Assembly (NCBI GenBank): GCA_949318235.1
Contig: OX439127.1
Span: forward strand, 1,111,617 to 1,175,616
DNA: 64,000 bases
Reading direction: 5' to 3'
DNA from: Ecdyonurus torrentis
Lineage: Eukaryota > Arthropoda > Insecta > Ephemeroptera > Heptageniidae
The translations under genes were made by a program, and so were the position numbers. The notes under the pieces are model-generated. The model had not been told where the DNA came from. It saw only the letters and a list, made by a program, of their open reading frames with translations, and ran no database searches. This document shows, piece after piece, positions 14,270 through 32,120 of this stretch (positions are counted from its first letter, which is position 1; every line of letters begins with the position of its first letter).

Positions 14270-15120
14270 ACGACTCCTTTTAAAAGCAATAAATATTACA
14301 TTTTTTGTCATGTGCAAGTCTGCGTGCAATAAAAAGAAGCACGGGACGTTGCTACAGTCATAAATGAACTAAACTTACATTTCCCACAGTTACTGCTCAC
14401 CTGCTCTACAGAGAAGCTGTACATGTTGAAGAGCTAGCAACAAAATTAATCAAAGATACCTCGAGAAAGACATGACACTAAAAAAGCTGAAACATATTAG
14501 GAAAGATCAACAAAGCGTCATGCAGTCAGTGAATCAGTTAAAAACTTGTTGATAAATGATAATTTAAGACTTGACTACCTCCCACCTAAAACTGACATCG
14601 CCGCGACAAATTCGTAAATGGAGGAGGCCTATGAAAATTTGTTTCTCAAATGAAAGCAAAAAGTTAATCTGCTAGCCCATCGATCGCACAATTTTATATT
14701 ACCATTCACCGATAGCAAACTTCAAATACGAACAAAGCGTGTGCTAGGTATATGCTAGAGAATGTGGCTAAAAGAGAACGCTAACCTGTGAAAAAAATTG
14801 CTCCTAAAATTACTCTCTCCTCCCTTATCTAAGGTTTAGCAAAGTCGAAGCTATAGGCTGTCACATTTGTCCATGCCGACTTTTCAACTGATTTGGAACA
14901 CGTGGCTCAGGCAGTGCCAGATAGGCTAAAGAACGAACAAAATAATCCAAGTGAGGCCAAGGTAGGAATCTTTCTAACAGTATTTACAGCGACAAAGTTG
15001 ATATACAAAGGTTATTAACTGAACAAGTACTTAAATTATTGCCTTCACCAGCCATTAAAAACAACACTAGCTCTAAGAAGGGAGACAAAAATATCCATGA
15101 TGGTACTATGAATAAAGGTA
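14270..15120 (+). pseudogene. Decayed transposon-like coding remnant
   Basis: GC content rises and short plus-strand frames read like protein. One gives A-V-S-E-S-V-K-N-L-L-I-N-D-N followed by L-P-P-K-T-D-I, then M-E-E-A-Y-E-N-L after a stop. This order (short helix, LP-GK-D, then an E-A-Y-E-N block) resembles an uncharacterised multicopy arthropod protein family that behaves like a transposon. The family is named from memory only. Several stops and frame changes show it is dead, and no ends were identified. Confidence 0.3.
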
Positions 15121-16260
15121 TATGTTAAACATAAAATTATTATGACAATAATAACTGTATAATGTGAATACTATTTTTATATGTTAGTTATTTAAACATT
15201 TTTGCTTTTTTATGATTTATGTTTTTCTTTTTATGAAATAAAAATTCAATATTTTGATTCTCTTGTTTTACTATTTTTATCAATTTATAATTATATACAA
15301 AACTATATTATTATTTAAATATGTACCTTTTTCAGTATGCATGCAGACTGTTAGCCTTTGTCTCATATTTTGCTGCAGTCACAACTAGATGGTCTTGGGC
15401 ATTGTCCTATGGATTGATGTTGTCTTTTGGGTCTGAAGCAGTGCTACGCCCCAATTTAGCTACCGTTTTATGTATTTTTAGTTACGGTCTTCTTATCGTG
15501 CTTGCATCAGCGCATGAAACTAGACGGTTAACAGAGATAATGACATTATTAAAGTGTGTGAGCTGGGGAGACAGGCTTAAATTAATTTGTTATTAATTTA
15601 TAATTATTTACACGATTTGCTGCGTAAATCGTAAGTAATATGTATATTACTCTATTAAATAATATAATTTGTTCATTTACGGTGGGCAACCTTTTTTAAC
15701 ATATAAAATAAAGTTCTAATTAAAAAATATAAAAGTGTCTCAATAGAGTTTTTTGACAACTTCACTAGGCAGTCGTCTATTTGCAGGCGCACAACAATCA
15801 TAGTAAATATAGTTCTCCAGTATATTACGTAGAACAACAAAAATGCTTATTTTAAAGAAATCAAGGTGAATATAAAGTAAATGTTAATTGTTATTATAAT
15901 AGACTATTCAAAATATATTTAATATTAAATTCAGTTACAATTACTATGAGAATAAAATATGTTGTTCTAATTTTGTTGTTATGATTTATCAAAACAAAAA
16001 AGTGTGTTTCCCCTCACTCTACTTTCCCTCAAAGTTAAATTTGAAGTGTGTGATAAAAAAAGTCGCCATTCTTTGGTGAGAAGGTAAGTATAGCGGAAGG
16101 TACGTGGCATTATTCTTCGAATGATACAAATATCTTTATCCTTTTTTGTGTAATTATTGTTAATTTTGTCTATTGTTAAGAATAGGTTATGCCACAATTG
16201 AGTTATTAAAGTAGTATAATTAACGTAGTAAACTTAAATAAATGTTCTATTGTTTATAAT
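15121..16260. other. AT-rich stretch, no gene I can support
   Basis: It contains a hydrophobic 91-codon frame at 15321-15596 without recognisable similarity or context. The rest is AT-rich. Confidence 0.4.
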
Positions 16261-16263
16261 AAA

Positions 16264-16530
16264 ATACTATACTATACTATACTATACTATACTATACTAT
16301 ACTATACTATACTATACTATACTATACTATACTATACTATACTATACTATACTATACTATACTATACTATACTATACTATACTATACTATACTATACTAT
16401 ACTATACTATACTATACTATACTATACTATACTATACTATACTATACTATACTATACTATACTATACTATACTATACTATACTATACTATACTATACTAT
16501 ACTATACTATACTATACTATACTATACTAT
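16264..16530. repeat. Pure (ATACT)n pentanucleotide array, about 53 units
   Basis: About 267 bases of ACTAT repeated without a visible interruption. All frames stay open because the unit contains no stop in phase, giving a meaningless Tyr/Thr/Ile/Leu frame. Confidence 0.98.
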
Positions 16531-18529
<1,999 letters not shown>

Positions 18530-18749
18530 TACAGGGTGTCCGTAAAGTCTTTGAGGATGTTTGGACATAAACAAAACACACAAGACTAAACGAAAGATTA
18601 AGTTTTTACATATCAAATGAAAGCTTCGATTATTAAAATATTGGAAATTTAAACAGTTTTAAAATCAAATAATTATTAACTTAGCTAGAGGAGAAAAAGC
18701 AAAAAGTGAGATTTTGTCTTTTTTTTTTAACTTTATTCTTTTTTACATT

Positions 18750-19140
18750 TTTTTTTAAACTTTACATTATGGTATCCTTACATAGGCACCAATGGCTGCG
18801 CGACAGACGTCCAGAGGAACCTCTAGCTCGCACCGCACATTATGGAGCACTTGCGTTGTGATGGACTAGATGGTGGCGGTGATCCTCTGCTTTTAGCTTT
18901 CGCACGTAATTCACTGGTGTTTTGAAGACTTTATCCTTGACGTAGCTCCAGAGGAAGAAATCTGGAAGGGGGGGGGGTGGGCTGAGGCCAGATGATCTTA
19001 AGGACCCATGCAAAAGGTTCATCTCGACCAATCCTTTTACCTGGAAACACAATATTTAGCGTGTGTCTGGCAATATGTGCCCAATGTAATGGAGCACCAT
19101 CTTGACCCCATTTTGCCTGTGCTTCACGCAGCTAAGGGAT
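18750..19140 (-). pseudogene. Mariner transposase remnant, left arm of derivative 2
   Basis: Minus strand pieces include V-K-G-L-V-E-M-N-L-L-H-G, L-P-D-F-F-L-W-S-Y-V-K-D-K-V-F-K-T-P-V-N and a C-terminal R-R-P-type segment. The D-F-F-L-W-x-Y-V-K block is the region around the third catalytic acid. Frames change and stops are present. Confidence 0.6.
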
Positions 19141-19269
19141 TGCAAAATTTTCTAGCATATCCAGGTAATTATCTTATCTGACTGTTAGCTCTTGGAAGAA
19201 GAATGGAATGATCATTCTAGTCAGGTGGAATAATAACCTGAATACGATAGAGAATTGTTAGATCCCCCA

Positions 19270-19620
19270 GCTGCTTCCTTCAAGCACAGGCAGTGTGTCT
19301 TCATGATTTAATCTTCCAGCAAGATAATATGCTTCACCACACCTTAATACGTTGTTTCCAGGTAGAAGGTTGGTCGAGAGGAACCTTTTGCATGGGTCCT
19401 TAAGATCATCTGGCCCTAGCCCCTACCCCCGCCTCCTCCAGATTTTTTCCTCTGGGGCTACGTCAAGGATAAAGTCTTCAAAACACCAGTGAATAACGAG
19501 CTGAAAGCAGAGGATCACCACCATCATCTAGTCCATTACAACGCAAATGCTCCATAATGTTTGGTTCGAGCTAAAGGATCCTCTGGACGTCTGTCACGCA
19601 GCCATCGGTGCATTTGTAAG
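19270..19620 (+). pseudogene. Mariner transposase remnant, right arm of derivative 2
   Basis: Inverted counterpart of 18750-19140, with the same W-G-Y-V-K-D-K-V-F-K-T-P-V block (about 19450-19490) and the C-terminal segment. Broken by stops and indels. Confidence 0.6.
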
Positions 19621-19859
19621 AATACCATAATGTAAAGTTTAAAAAATAATGTAAAAAAGTAAAAACTAAAAAAAATGGACAAAATCTCACTTGTGCTGTT
19701 TCTCCTCTAGCAAAGTTATTAATTATTTGATTTTAAAACTGTTTAAATTTCCAAAATTTTAAAAATCTAAGCTTTCATTTAATATTAAAAAGTTAATTTT
19801 ACGTTAAGTCTTGTGTGTTTTCTTTATGTCCTAACATCCTCAAAAACTTTACAGACACC

Positions 19860-21449
<1,590 letters not shown>

Positions 21450-21790
21450 CAATTATTTCAGACGGGATATATGATTCTGCAAACTACAATGCCTACCTTT
21501 ATACTCAAACATGATGAGTGCAAGATCTTGTAAAAGTGTAGATTTTACGGTCTTCAAAAAGGAGGCGCTTGACACAAGCGCTCTATTACACGTTCAGGAG
21601 TGTTTTATACTTTTTGACCGTTGATCAGAAAATTTGACTCATTTTAATGTGCTATGCACAGATCGTTACACTGGTGTACAACAATTGATTAAAGAGAAAT
21701 ATAAGGATAAAAAACACACCTACGACGTGTGGCACCTTACAAAATCATTGAATAAGTCGTATTCCGCAATAGCAAAACGAAGTGGCATTA
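21450..21790 (+). pseudogene. Transposase-like fragment (DVWH family), copy 2
   Basis: The plus strand gives S-D-G-I-Y-D-S-A-N-Y-N-A-Y, then a frame change, then C-T-D-R-Y-T-G-V-Q-Q-L-I-K-E-K-Y and D-V-W-H-L-T-K-S-L. A pattern D-G-R-x-D-S-P-G ... T-D-R-x ... D-V-W-H-x-x-K-S marks a multicopy animal protein family that I believe is transposon-derived, possibly Kolobok-like. At least one frameshift and one stop are present. The last part is shared with 2290-2430. Confidence 0.45.
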
Positions 21791-22311
21791 TATAAAATAA
21801 CAGAAATTTGATGTGAAATTATGAAATAATTATCACAAAGTAAAAAAAAACTCATTGAAAAGCATTGCAAAGTTTCTTACAGTGTTTCCTAACATAATAA
21901 ACGTATCCAAAACTGTTACTTGCGTAGGTTGCTTAATTTGGTCTCAATGGTCTCAATTTTAACAAAGATTGTAATAACATAATGATTTTTATATTGGAAT
22001 ATTTTATCTACAGTATACAAAAGTATTACTAATAACTATTAAGTAGGAGAAAAAATTATAAAAAAAGGAACTAAAATATATAAAATGCATGTGTTTGTAT
22101 CTATATATATGTTTTATTTACATAGTAATATACTATACATAGGTAAAAACTGTAAAATTAATTGGTCAATTTCTTTTCATAATTTTCCCAATCTTCCTTC
22201 ATAAACTTTTTTAACAATAAAAGTTACATTAGCTCATATTTCTAAAGTTCATATATCTCATAAAGACCTAATAAATTTGTTAATAAAAAAAACTTACATT
22301 AAAAAATATTT

Positions 22312-22500
22312 GAAAAAAAAAATATGCAAATTTAAAGACTACAAAAATAGCTTCATTTTCATTACCACTTCTTAACTTTAGTGAATTTAATACTGCTGTA
22401 ATTAATTTTCAAAACAATTACCTAAGCTAGTTTTAAAACTATATTAACGTGCTGCCAGAGGGCGCAGACACAGCGATCGCCTGTATGACAACTGGTGCGT
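22312..22500 (+). repeat. Direct repeat R1, copy 1, with GC-rich core
   Basis: Matches 23986-24180 almost throughout: A-rich start, CTTCATTTTCATTACCACTT, CTAGTTTTAA and a GC-rich end GCTGCCAGAGGGCGCAGACA. Copies lie in the same orientation 1.67 kb apart. The GC-rich core contains CAGAGGGCGC, which resembles the CTCF core motif. Confidence 0.8.
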
Positions 22501-23985
22501 TGGCGCCGTGCAACATGCACTTCGTTCGGAAGCTAATTTTTGGCTGAATTTTTTATTTTAGCTTTGATATATAACCTTTAATTATTAACCGTTAATAACA
22601 AGGCTACTACAGTGTGCATATATATTGAGGGAGAGAAACTTAGTATATAAAATAAAAAATTGAATTTTTTTTTTATATAATAACTTTACGATTTCTTTTA
22701 AATATGAATAAAACATCCTAGGTATACCAAATAATTTAAAATCGTATTAAGTTTTAATAAGAGTTAAGTATACTTTATACACTGATTATATTATAATTAT
22801 GCAAATACTTATTGTGTAATTTGGAAGTGGTTCTTTCTGCGAAATAAACTTGCATGGTTCTGGACGTAAAAATAGTGCAACAAATGCACATTTGCTTACT
22901 CTCTTAAATTTTTATTTCAAATTTTATTTAAAAATTTTTAATATAATATTTTTATAAGAAAAGTGAGTGAACGTAAAAACATACAATTAAAATAATAATT
23001 CGAAATTATATTTTGTTAAAGATATTTATGTTATTCAAAATAATTTTTATTCTAATATTAAGTTCAATATTTTAAAATTATAACACAAAGAGAAATGGTT
23101 ATCAATTATTATTACCTTACCTGAATATACACCACAGTTGGGTTTATATTCACACACAATAGTATATTTAGCTATATCATATTTTTGTCCATTTTTTGCT
23201 TTTTCTATACATATATGGTGTAAAGACTTCTTGTCTCACCACCTGAAGCTGAGACAAAAAGTCTTTTTTTGTTTATTATTTCAACTATTTACCATTTAAT
23301 CTCTTTTCAGTACCTCGTTTATTTTACTGAGCTTTTTTAAAATAAAAATTAAATTTAAATTTTTATGCCTTTTGTTACTTTCATAAATTTTACGCACTAG
23401 CGCATCTAATGTTTGATATTACCCAAGCAAAGGCCAAGAAAGGGGTGGCACAGCACTGCACTCGGACTGCAAAGGATTACCTTATTATCTATCAAAAAGC
23501 TTCACAGGTTAGTGAAACAGATATTTTTCTACAGAGAAGGTTAATAGAAAATAATATGACAGAACACACAATTTAGATTACAACAATCGTAAGTTTTATT
23601 AATAAAAATATGTCAAACTCAAGATATACTATTTTACATAGGAGCTTAAACCCATGTCAAAATTACAAATAATGATTAATTTTAGGTTACGTCATAAACA
23701 AATAAGACGAATTTCTCGTATGCGCATGCATCAAACTTTGCTTGCTGAGTTGGGCAGTCAGGGGTACCCGAATTCATAATTAGACTAATTTCGTACGATA
23801 TAGAAAAGAGCACAGGAAATGTCAAAATTCAATGCCGGGGCCCAAATATTTGGAGGACAGATACGCTGATTTACCAAAGGTGATAATTGTTCTGCAGAGC
23901 TCTGAGGGAGCTTAAGCCTGGTCAGCAGAGGCTAAAATATTAAACATTTGGCCGAAGAAGAAGGCTAGGCTAGCAGAGCCTTTGA
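22501..23985. other. AT-rich stretch between R1 copies, no gene seen
   Basis: A less AT-rich patch at 23395-23960 has no recognisable protein. It includes a 20-base hairpin-like pair at about 23225-23265 (AGACTTCTTGTCTC facing GAGACAAAAAGTCTT). Confidence 0.4.
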
Positions 23986-24200
23986 AAAAAAAATATGCAA
24001 ATTTATAGACTACGAAAATAGCTTCATTTTCATTACCACTTCTTATCTGTAGTGAATTTAATATTGCTTTAATTATTTTCAAAACAATTAGCCAAGCTAG
24101 TTTTAACGCTATATTACATGCTGCCAGAGGGCGCAGACAGAGCGATCGTCTGTGTGACAACTGGTGCATAATTATGTGTGAGAACTGGTGCGTCTCTACA
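23986..24200 (+). repeat. Direct repeat R1, copy 2
   Basis: Second copy of 22312-22500, ending with a short extra duplication of ACTGGTGC(A/G)T (about 24160 and 24186). The CTCF-like CAGAGGGCGC is kept. Confidence 0.8.
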
Positions 24201-24239
24201 CAGAGACGCAAGGAGAAAAGAAGGAAATTTTGTCAATAA

Positions 24240-26002
<1,763 letters not shown>

Positions 26003-26046
<44 letters not shown>
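26003..26046. repeat. (TA)n microsatellite between two foldbacks
   Basis: About 44 bases of TA dinucleotide. Confidence 0.95.
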
Positions 26047-26047
<1 letters not shown>

Positions 26048-26050
<3 letters not shown>

Positions 26051-26333
26051 CGATCTTGTTGCTAAAAAAAACTATCTCATTATTTGTCAGTGGAAGCAGA
26101 AAGCGTATCTCTTATTTTGTCAGTAGAAGCAAAAGACCTATTTCGTATTTTGTCAGTGGAAGCAAAAGGCTTATCTCGTTCCCGAACGTTATATAGCACT
26201 CGAGATAGGTTTTTTGCTTCCACTGACAAAATACGAGTTAAGCCTTTTGCTTCCACTGACTAAATAAAAAATACGCTTTTTGCTTCCACTGACAAAAAAC
26301 AAGATAGGCCTTTTCTTCGCAACGAGATCGATA
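26048..26333. mobile_element. Small foldback element FB2 with internal tandem units
   Basis: Ends ATCGATCTTGTTGC and GCAACGAGATCGAT are inverted. The left arm contains three units of about 33 bases built on TTTGTCAGTGGAAGCAAAAG, and the right arm has three in inverted order, meeting near 26190. Same design as FB1 and the 56.6-kb foldback but with a different core. No coding capacity. Confidence 0.8.
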
Positions 26334-26599
26334 TGTATATAATTATATATATTTATACAGGGTGTCCATAAAGTCTCTGAGGGTGTTTAGACGTTAATAA
26401 AAGACATAAAGCTTAACGTAAAATAACTTTTTGATACATCAAATTAAAAATTGAATTATGACAATTTTAAAAATTAAGACATTAATGCAATCAGATAAAT
26501 ATTTATCTTGCTGCAATAAAAACCGCAAAAAAGGAGAAAATTGACGTCTGATTTAATCAATTTAACACATGCATCATGTGAAAAAACACATACAGATTC

Positions 26600-26748
26600 A
26601 AAATTTGTAAGGTCTTACTCGACTTTTCTGAAACATTACCCCAAGGCCTATTCACATGCGTCCATTGGTAACACGACACACGTTGAGACGAACCTCTTGT
26701 TCGAGCGGCACGTTGCGGAGAGTCTGCGGAGTGATGGCCTCGATAGTT
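26600..26748 (-). pseudogene. Mariner transposase C-terminus, left arm of derivative 3
   Basis: The minus strand shows the C-terminal region equivalent to 28440-28500 on the plus strand (I-x-T-L-R-N-V and R-L-N-V-C-R-V-T-N-G). It is interrupted at 26748 by the insertion and resumes at 27876-27965 (minus), where the text around the W-G-Y-V-K-D block appears. Confidence 0.55.
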
Positions 26749-27875
26749 AAGGCAGTCAGAAATGTCATCGAATATTATTATATATAATTTTAGTTTAATT
26801 TTTTTATATTTTATGTTATTATAATATAAGTTGCACTTATAGTGAATGAAATACTTTATTTTATGTTTTATGATGATGTCATGAGTTTTTGTTTACTAAT
26901 TTTGACAGAAAATATTACACGTGTTATTATCACTATAAATATTAATACATATATAAAACAGTAGTGTCAGCTAGATTTTAATACCAATTTCCTTGTTCTA
27001 TGATATTTAGAAAACACTGACGCATGCAAAAAGACACGTGTTTGGATGGAAGGGAAGGATGGCAGTGTTGAGAGGCACCCTCACAGGGTGGTGTGCAAAT
27101 GTATTCCCTTGCAATACGTCACAGGGTCAATGTAACTTTGGCGTCCACACGCCACAAGTTGGTATAAATACCGAGGGAAGGAACCCTCAGGATCTCAGTA
27201 TGGGACTTGGAAAACAAGAGTACGAATCTCTCTTGTCACGAGTAGTCCGTGTGTGTCAATCACTGCATTGTGATTGTTTATATTTTATCATGTGATTATT
27301 TTATCTAATTAAAGTAATATTATGCATAAATGCATAATAAATTAGATTCTGTGCAATGCATCTTTTATATGCAAATTAATGCATAATTTTATTATGCATA
27401 TATTTAGAATCTGTGCATATTTTTATCACATTAAAATAGTGATAAGTGATCTGTGTTTGGCATAAGTATGGTAAATATTTAATATATAATATTGGCAATG
27501 TGGTATTGATATATTATAATAATAATATATAAATATTATATTTTTTACCTGTCTCTTTATAAAGAGTAAATTCATACAATAATTCAATGTGGTAATAATA
27601 ATCTAAAAGATGGATCCATAATCCTTTGTGTTTAATTTTCACTTTATTTAAATTACCTAAACCAATAGCATATAAGTCTAATTATTATTCTAATAGCTCT
27701 ATAATTGCTCTACCTAAAATGTTATTCATAGTTTACCTAAGAGTCTCAATATCCTATTTTCTCTTATGTATGCAAATTAGCTAGCCAATAATTTATATCA
27801 TTTGCATATCATTATTTTTACTAAATATTCTTATTTAAAACCTTATCATGCGCAGAATCCCTGAACTGCTACATA
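26749..27875. mobile_element. Unclassified insertion in mariner derivative 3
   Basis: The left mariner arm stops after GATAGT and resumes after CATAGT, so ATAGT may be a target duplication. The inserted DNA begins TAAGGCAGTCAG and ends CTGAACTGCTAC, which pair only weakly. It holds a GC-richer part at 27030-27270 with a TATAAATA box at 27170 and GC-rich text around it, reminiscent of a promoter or solo LTR, plus AT-rich flanks with several ATGCAT palindromes. The element class is not known. Confidence 0.4.
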
Positions 27876-27989
27876 GTGGCGGTGATACGCTTCTTCAACT
27901 CACGCATATCAGCACTTTCGCCTTAAAGATCAAGTCCTTGACGTAGCCCTAAAGATAAAAGTCGGGAACTGTGAGATTATGAAACGAAA

Positions 27990-28500
27990 GCATTGTGTGT
28001 TTGTATGATAAAGTAAAAACTAAAAACGTGTGTTTCTGGGGCACTGAACGTCCAGACACAACTCGTACTTTCGAACGTGGCAGTCCAAATTTGATTGTTT
28101 GGTACGCAGTTCTGAACGATTTGGTGATCGGTCTTTTCTTCTTCCACGAGCAAACTGTCCACTGTAAACACTACCTGAACATGCTTGAGAAGTACGCCAT
28201 CCCGCAGCTGCTGCAGTCCCAGACGGGGTGGGGTAACGAGCTTATCTTCCAGCAGGACGGAGCGCTCCCACACTGGGCGCACGTTGTCAGAGACGAGCGG
28301 GATTAGGTGTTTCTAGGCAAATGGCTACATCGTGGTGGACCCATGGCGTTGGCTCCTAGGTCTTCTGATCTCACGCCACTTGAATTTTATCTCTGGGGCT
28401 AAGTCAAGGACCAGATCTTCAAGAAAAAAGTGCGTGACATGCGTGTGTTAAAGCAGTGTATCACCGCCGCTATCGTGGCCATCACTCAGCAACGGAAATC
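27990..28500 (+). pseudogene. Mariner transposase, C-terminal half (DDE region)
   Basis: About 100 codons are open and read F-W-G-T-E-R-P-D, then R-G-S-P-N-L-I-V-W, F-H-E-Q-T-V, L-I-F-Q-Q-D-G-A-L-P-H-W-A-H-V-V-R-D. The Q-Q-D-G-A block holds the second catalytic Asp. After a stop (TAG near 28305) the frame continues to R-S-S-D-L-T-P-L-E-F-Y-L-W-G, where the third acid lies, another stop, and V-K-D-Q-I-F-K. The N-terminal helix-turn-helix and first Asp are missing. GC content is higher than in the surroundings, as is usual for younger transposon coding sequence. Confidence 0.8.
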
Positions 28501-28696
28501 GGACGTCAATTTTCTCTTTTTTTGTGCGGTTTTTGACACAGCAAGATTCAAAATCATCTGATTGCATTTATGTCTTGATTTTACAAATTGCCATAATTTA
28601 AGCTTTTATTTGATGTGTCAAAATTTTATTTTACGTTGAGCCTTATGTGTTTTATTAACGTCTAAACACCCTCAGACACTTTATGGACACCCTGTA

Positions 28697-30260
28697 CATT
28701 TAAATATATAATTATAAAAAAAACATAAAATAAAAACTTATGTAACAATATTAGAATTGTAAAAATAAGATAAAGTTTATCTTTAAATCTATGATATAAA
28801 AGAATATGTCGTTATTTTTGTTTTAGTTTTTATTTAGTTATCTTGGAGAGAGAGAGGGAGGGGGAGGGGAAGGGCGAAGAGAACATAGAACAGAAGGGGC
28901 AAAGGGAGAAGGTAGAAAAAAAGGAAGTTGAAGCGAAGAGGGAGAGAGGGAGAGAGATGGATAGGGAGAGGGAGAGGGAGAGGGAGAGGGAGAGGGAGAG
29001 GGAGAGGGAGAGGGAGAGGGAGAGGGAGAGGGAGAGGGAGAGGGAGAGGGAGAGGGAGAGGGAGAGGGAGAGAGAGAGGGAGAGGGAGTGGGAAAAGGAG
29101 AAGAAGAGGGAGAGGGAGAGAGAGAGAGGGAGAGGGAGAAAGAGAGAAAGAGGGAAAGAGAGGAAGAGGGAGAGGGTGAGGGAGAGGGAGAGGGAGAGGG
29201 AGAGGGAGAGGGAGAGGGAGAGGGAGAGGGAGAGGGAGAGGGAGAGGGAGAGGGAGAGGGAGAGGGAGAGGGAGAGGGAGAGGGAGAGGGAGAGGGAGAG
29301 GGAGAGGGAGAGGGAGAGGGAGAGGGAGAGGGAGAGGGAGAGGGAGAGGGAGAGGGAGAGGGAGTGGGAGAGGGAGAGGGAGAGGGAAAGGGAGAGGCAG
29401 AGTGAGAAGGAGAGGGAGAGGGAGATATACAGTTGAAAGGTGTATTAGCATTTGGTTGCATGAATTTATTATTTTTACTATTTATTTAATAGAAAAAGTG
29501 ATGTATTAGTAATTATATAAATTGACTAGTCTATTAGGGTAATTATTATTTAATATTAATATAATAAATTATTTTCAGCAATAATTATATTTTAAACAAA
29601 ATTATGTTATTTTATAAATATTGTTGGTGTTTATATTTGTGTCACTACATTAAACCCCTAAATTTGAAACAAAATTTTACTAAACAAATAAATTTTCTAT
29701 TTTTATTTTGTCGAAATATATTTTAATTTTTAAAGCATGTGTAACATTCTGTTTAGCTTATATATAAAATTTTCTTTTTTTTTAGTTTAATAATGAAATT
29801 CAAATTATTGTATTTTGTTTATAAACACTTATATTATTTTCAATGTTCATTATAATTTTTCTTATAAGAATAATAATATTTTCATGTATATCTTAATTTT
29901 AGAATTTTTGAATTATTTTGTTACCCAACAGAAAATTTATTTTAATCGTATGACCAATTTTTATGATATTCTCTTAAAGAACACTAAGGTATATGCCACA
30001 ACTAATAATTTTTATATTTTAAAATTTTAACCTATATTTTTAGTCTATTGTAAATATAAATATTTTAAAATGTGTTATATTGAAGTATTTATTTTACAAC
30101 ATTAAAAAAAGAAAAACGGAAAAAGAAAAAATCTGTACGCAGAGGGAACCAATTAGTATTAAAATAACTACAAATAAGCTTAAAATACAATAATACAATA
30201 GTCCTGGTATAAAATTTAACCAAAATATAATTAAGTGTAAAAACATTTAAAATTTTGTGA
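28697..30260. repeat. AT-rich duplicated segment, copy 2
   Basis: Collinear with 5420-6570. It is longer mainly because the GA-rich run of copy 1 is here a large (GGGAGA)n array. The same landmarks appear in the same order and it again follows directly on a mariner palindrome. Confidence 0.65.
28846..29427. repeat. (GGGAGA)n hexanucleotide array, about 580 bp
   Basis: Long near-perfect GAGAGG hexamers (28967-29090 and 29170-29425) with imperfect GA-rich text before and between them. All frames stay open in both strands, giving Arg-Glu or Leu-Pro or Ser-Pro repeats that are by-products. Confidence 0.97.
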
Positions 30261-30429
30261 AAAGCTATATTTTTGTATTTTTTTTTTTCAAATTTAGTAA
30301 CTTAAATGGAAAAAATGGGAATAATTTTTTTTAAATTCAAAAAAATATTGCAATACTTTTTAAAACAGGAAAAACAAATTTAATGTAGCACATAACCCCC
30401 ACCAATAATTACTATGACTATCTTACTAC
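30261..30429. other. AT-rich spacer
   Basis: Connects the duplicated segment and the inverted SET-bearing repeat. Nothing recognised. Confidence 0.4.
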
Positions 30430-30970
30430 TATATTCAACAGTTGAGTTTAACCAGATTTACAAAACTACTTGCTAATATTATTAAAAACCTCAAATCTTT
30501 ATAGAGGAAGTAACAAATTCTGCATTTCTAAGACTGTGCTATAGTAAGTTTGCAAATACTTCAGAAGGACTAATAAAATATAAACCTGGCACACCAGTAT
30601 ATAAATGCAAAAATCATTGTAAATGCAGTATAATATGTGCAAAAAATACTACAAAAAGGACGTTCCGTCAAACTGACAATTTTTCGTATATAATCAGGCA
30701 AAGGTTATTTATGTAAAAATCAGATATGAATATATAAGTTGTCTTTTATATATTTTTGTTCTAGACTCCAACAATGCAAAGCAAAAGAAATAAACATTAT
30801 TTATTTGCCTCAGTGTCTTAGCATATGTAAGTCTCTTGCAAGTTATATAAAACCATCTAATTAACGTTCAAGTAAGACACACTGACAGTGTGGTTCTGCT
30901 TAATTTCGTTATGTTTACTAATGGTGTTAAGTGATTTATTATAAATTGAAATAAAAAAATGAAATTTATT
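30430..30970 (+). repeat. Dispersed repeat with SET-domain remnant, copy 3 (inverted)
   Basis: Similar to the minus strand of 2640-3310 and 24300-24900, so it is inverted relative to copies 1 and 2. Landmarks include CAAATTCTGCATTTCT, GGCACACCAGTATATAAATGC, GGACGTTCCGTCAAACTGA and ACTGACAGTGTGGTTCTG. Confidence 0.7.
30475..30800 (+). pseudogene. Broken pre-SET/SET methyltransferase fragment, copy 3
   Basis: An open frame of about 60 codons reads N-S-A-F-L-R-L-C-Y-S-K-F-A, then T-S-E-G-L-I-K-Y-K-P-G-T-P-V-Y-K-C, then K-N-H-C-K-C-S-I-I-C-A-K-N. Here all four pre-SET end cysteines (C-x3-C-x-C-x3-C) survive. An indel after that moves R-R-T/S-V-K-L-T-like text to another frame. The later part keeps L-L-F-I-F-V-L-D, comparable to the Y-L-F-D-L-D step of SET domains. 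No catalytic C-terminal half was found. Confidence 0.6.

Positions 30971-32120
<1,150 letters not shown>

Larger units (their letters stand above)
26358..28694. mobile_element. Palindromic mariner derivative 3, with an insertion
   Basis: Ends are CAGGGTGTCCATAAAG and its inverse, with TA at 26356-26357 and 28695-28696. Outer arms match for about 200 bases (26358-26550 and 28500-28694), including GGAGAAAATTGACGTC facing GACGTCAATTTTCTC. The left arm carries the transposase end on the minus strand and the right arm a longer piece on the plus strand. The left arm is split by about 1.1 kb of unrelated DNA (26749-27875). Confidence 0.8.

Noticed and set aside
15321..15596. Hydrophobic 91-codon frame
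   Set aside because: Could pass for a membrane protein, but it has no recognisable family, no splice or poly-A context, and hydrophobic frames arise easily in AT-rich DNA. Not called.
28834..29461. Six overlapping long frames (up to 207 codons) with Leu-Pro, Ser-Pro or Arg-Glu repeats
   Set aside because: All come from the (GGGAGA)n array, which has no stop in any phase. No start context or other protein feature is present.
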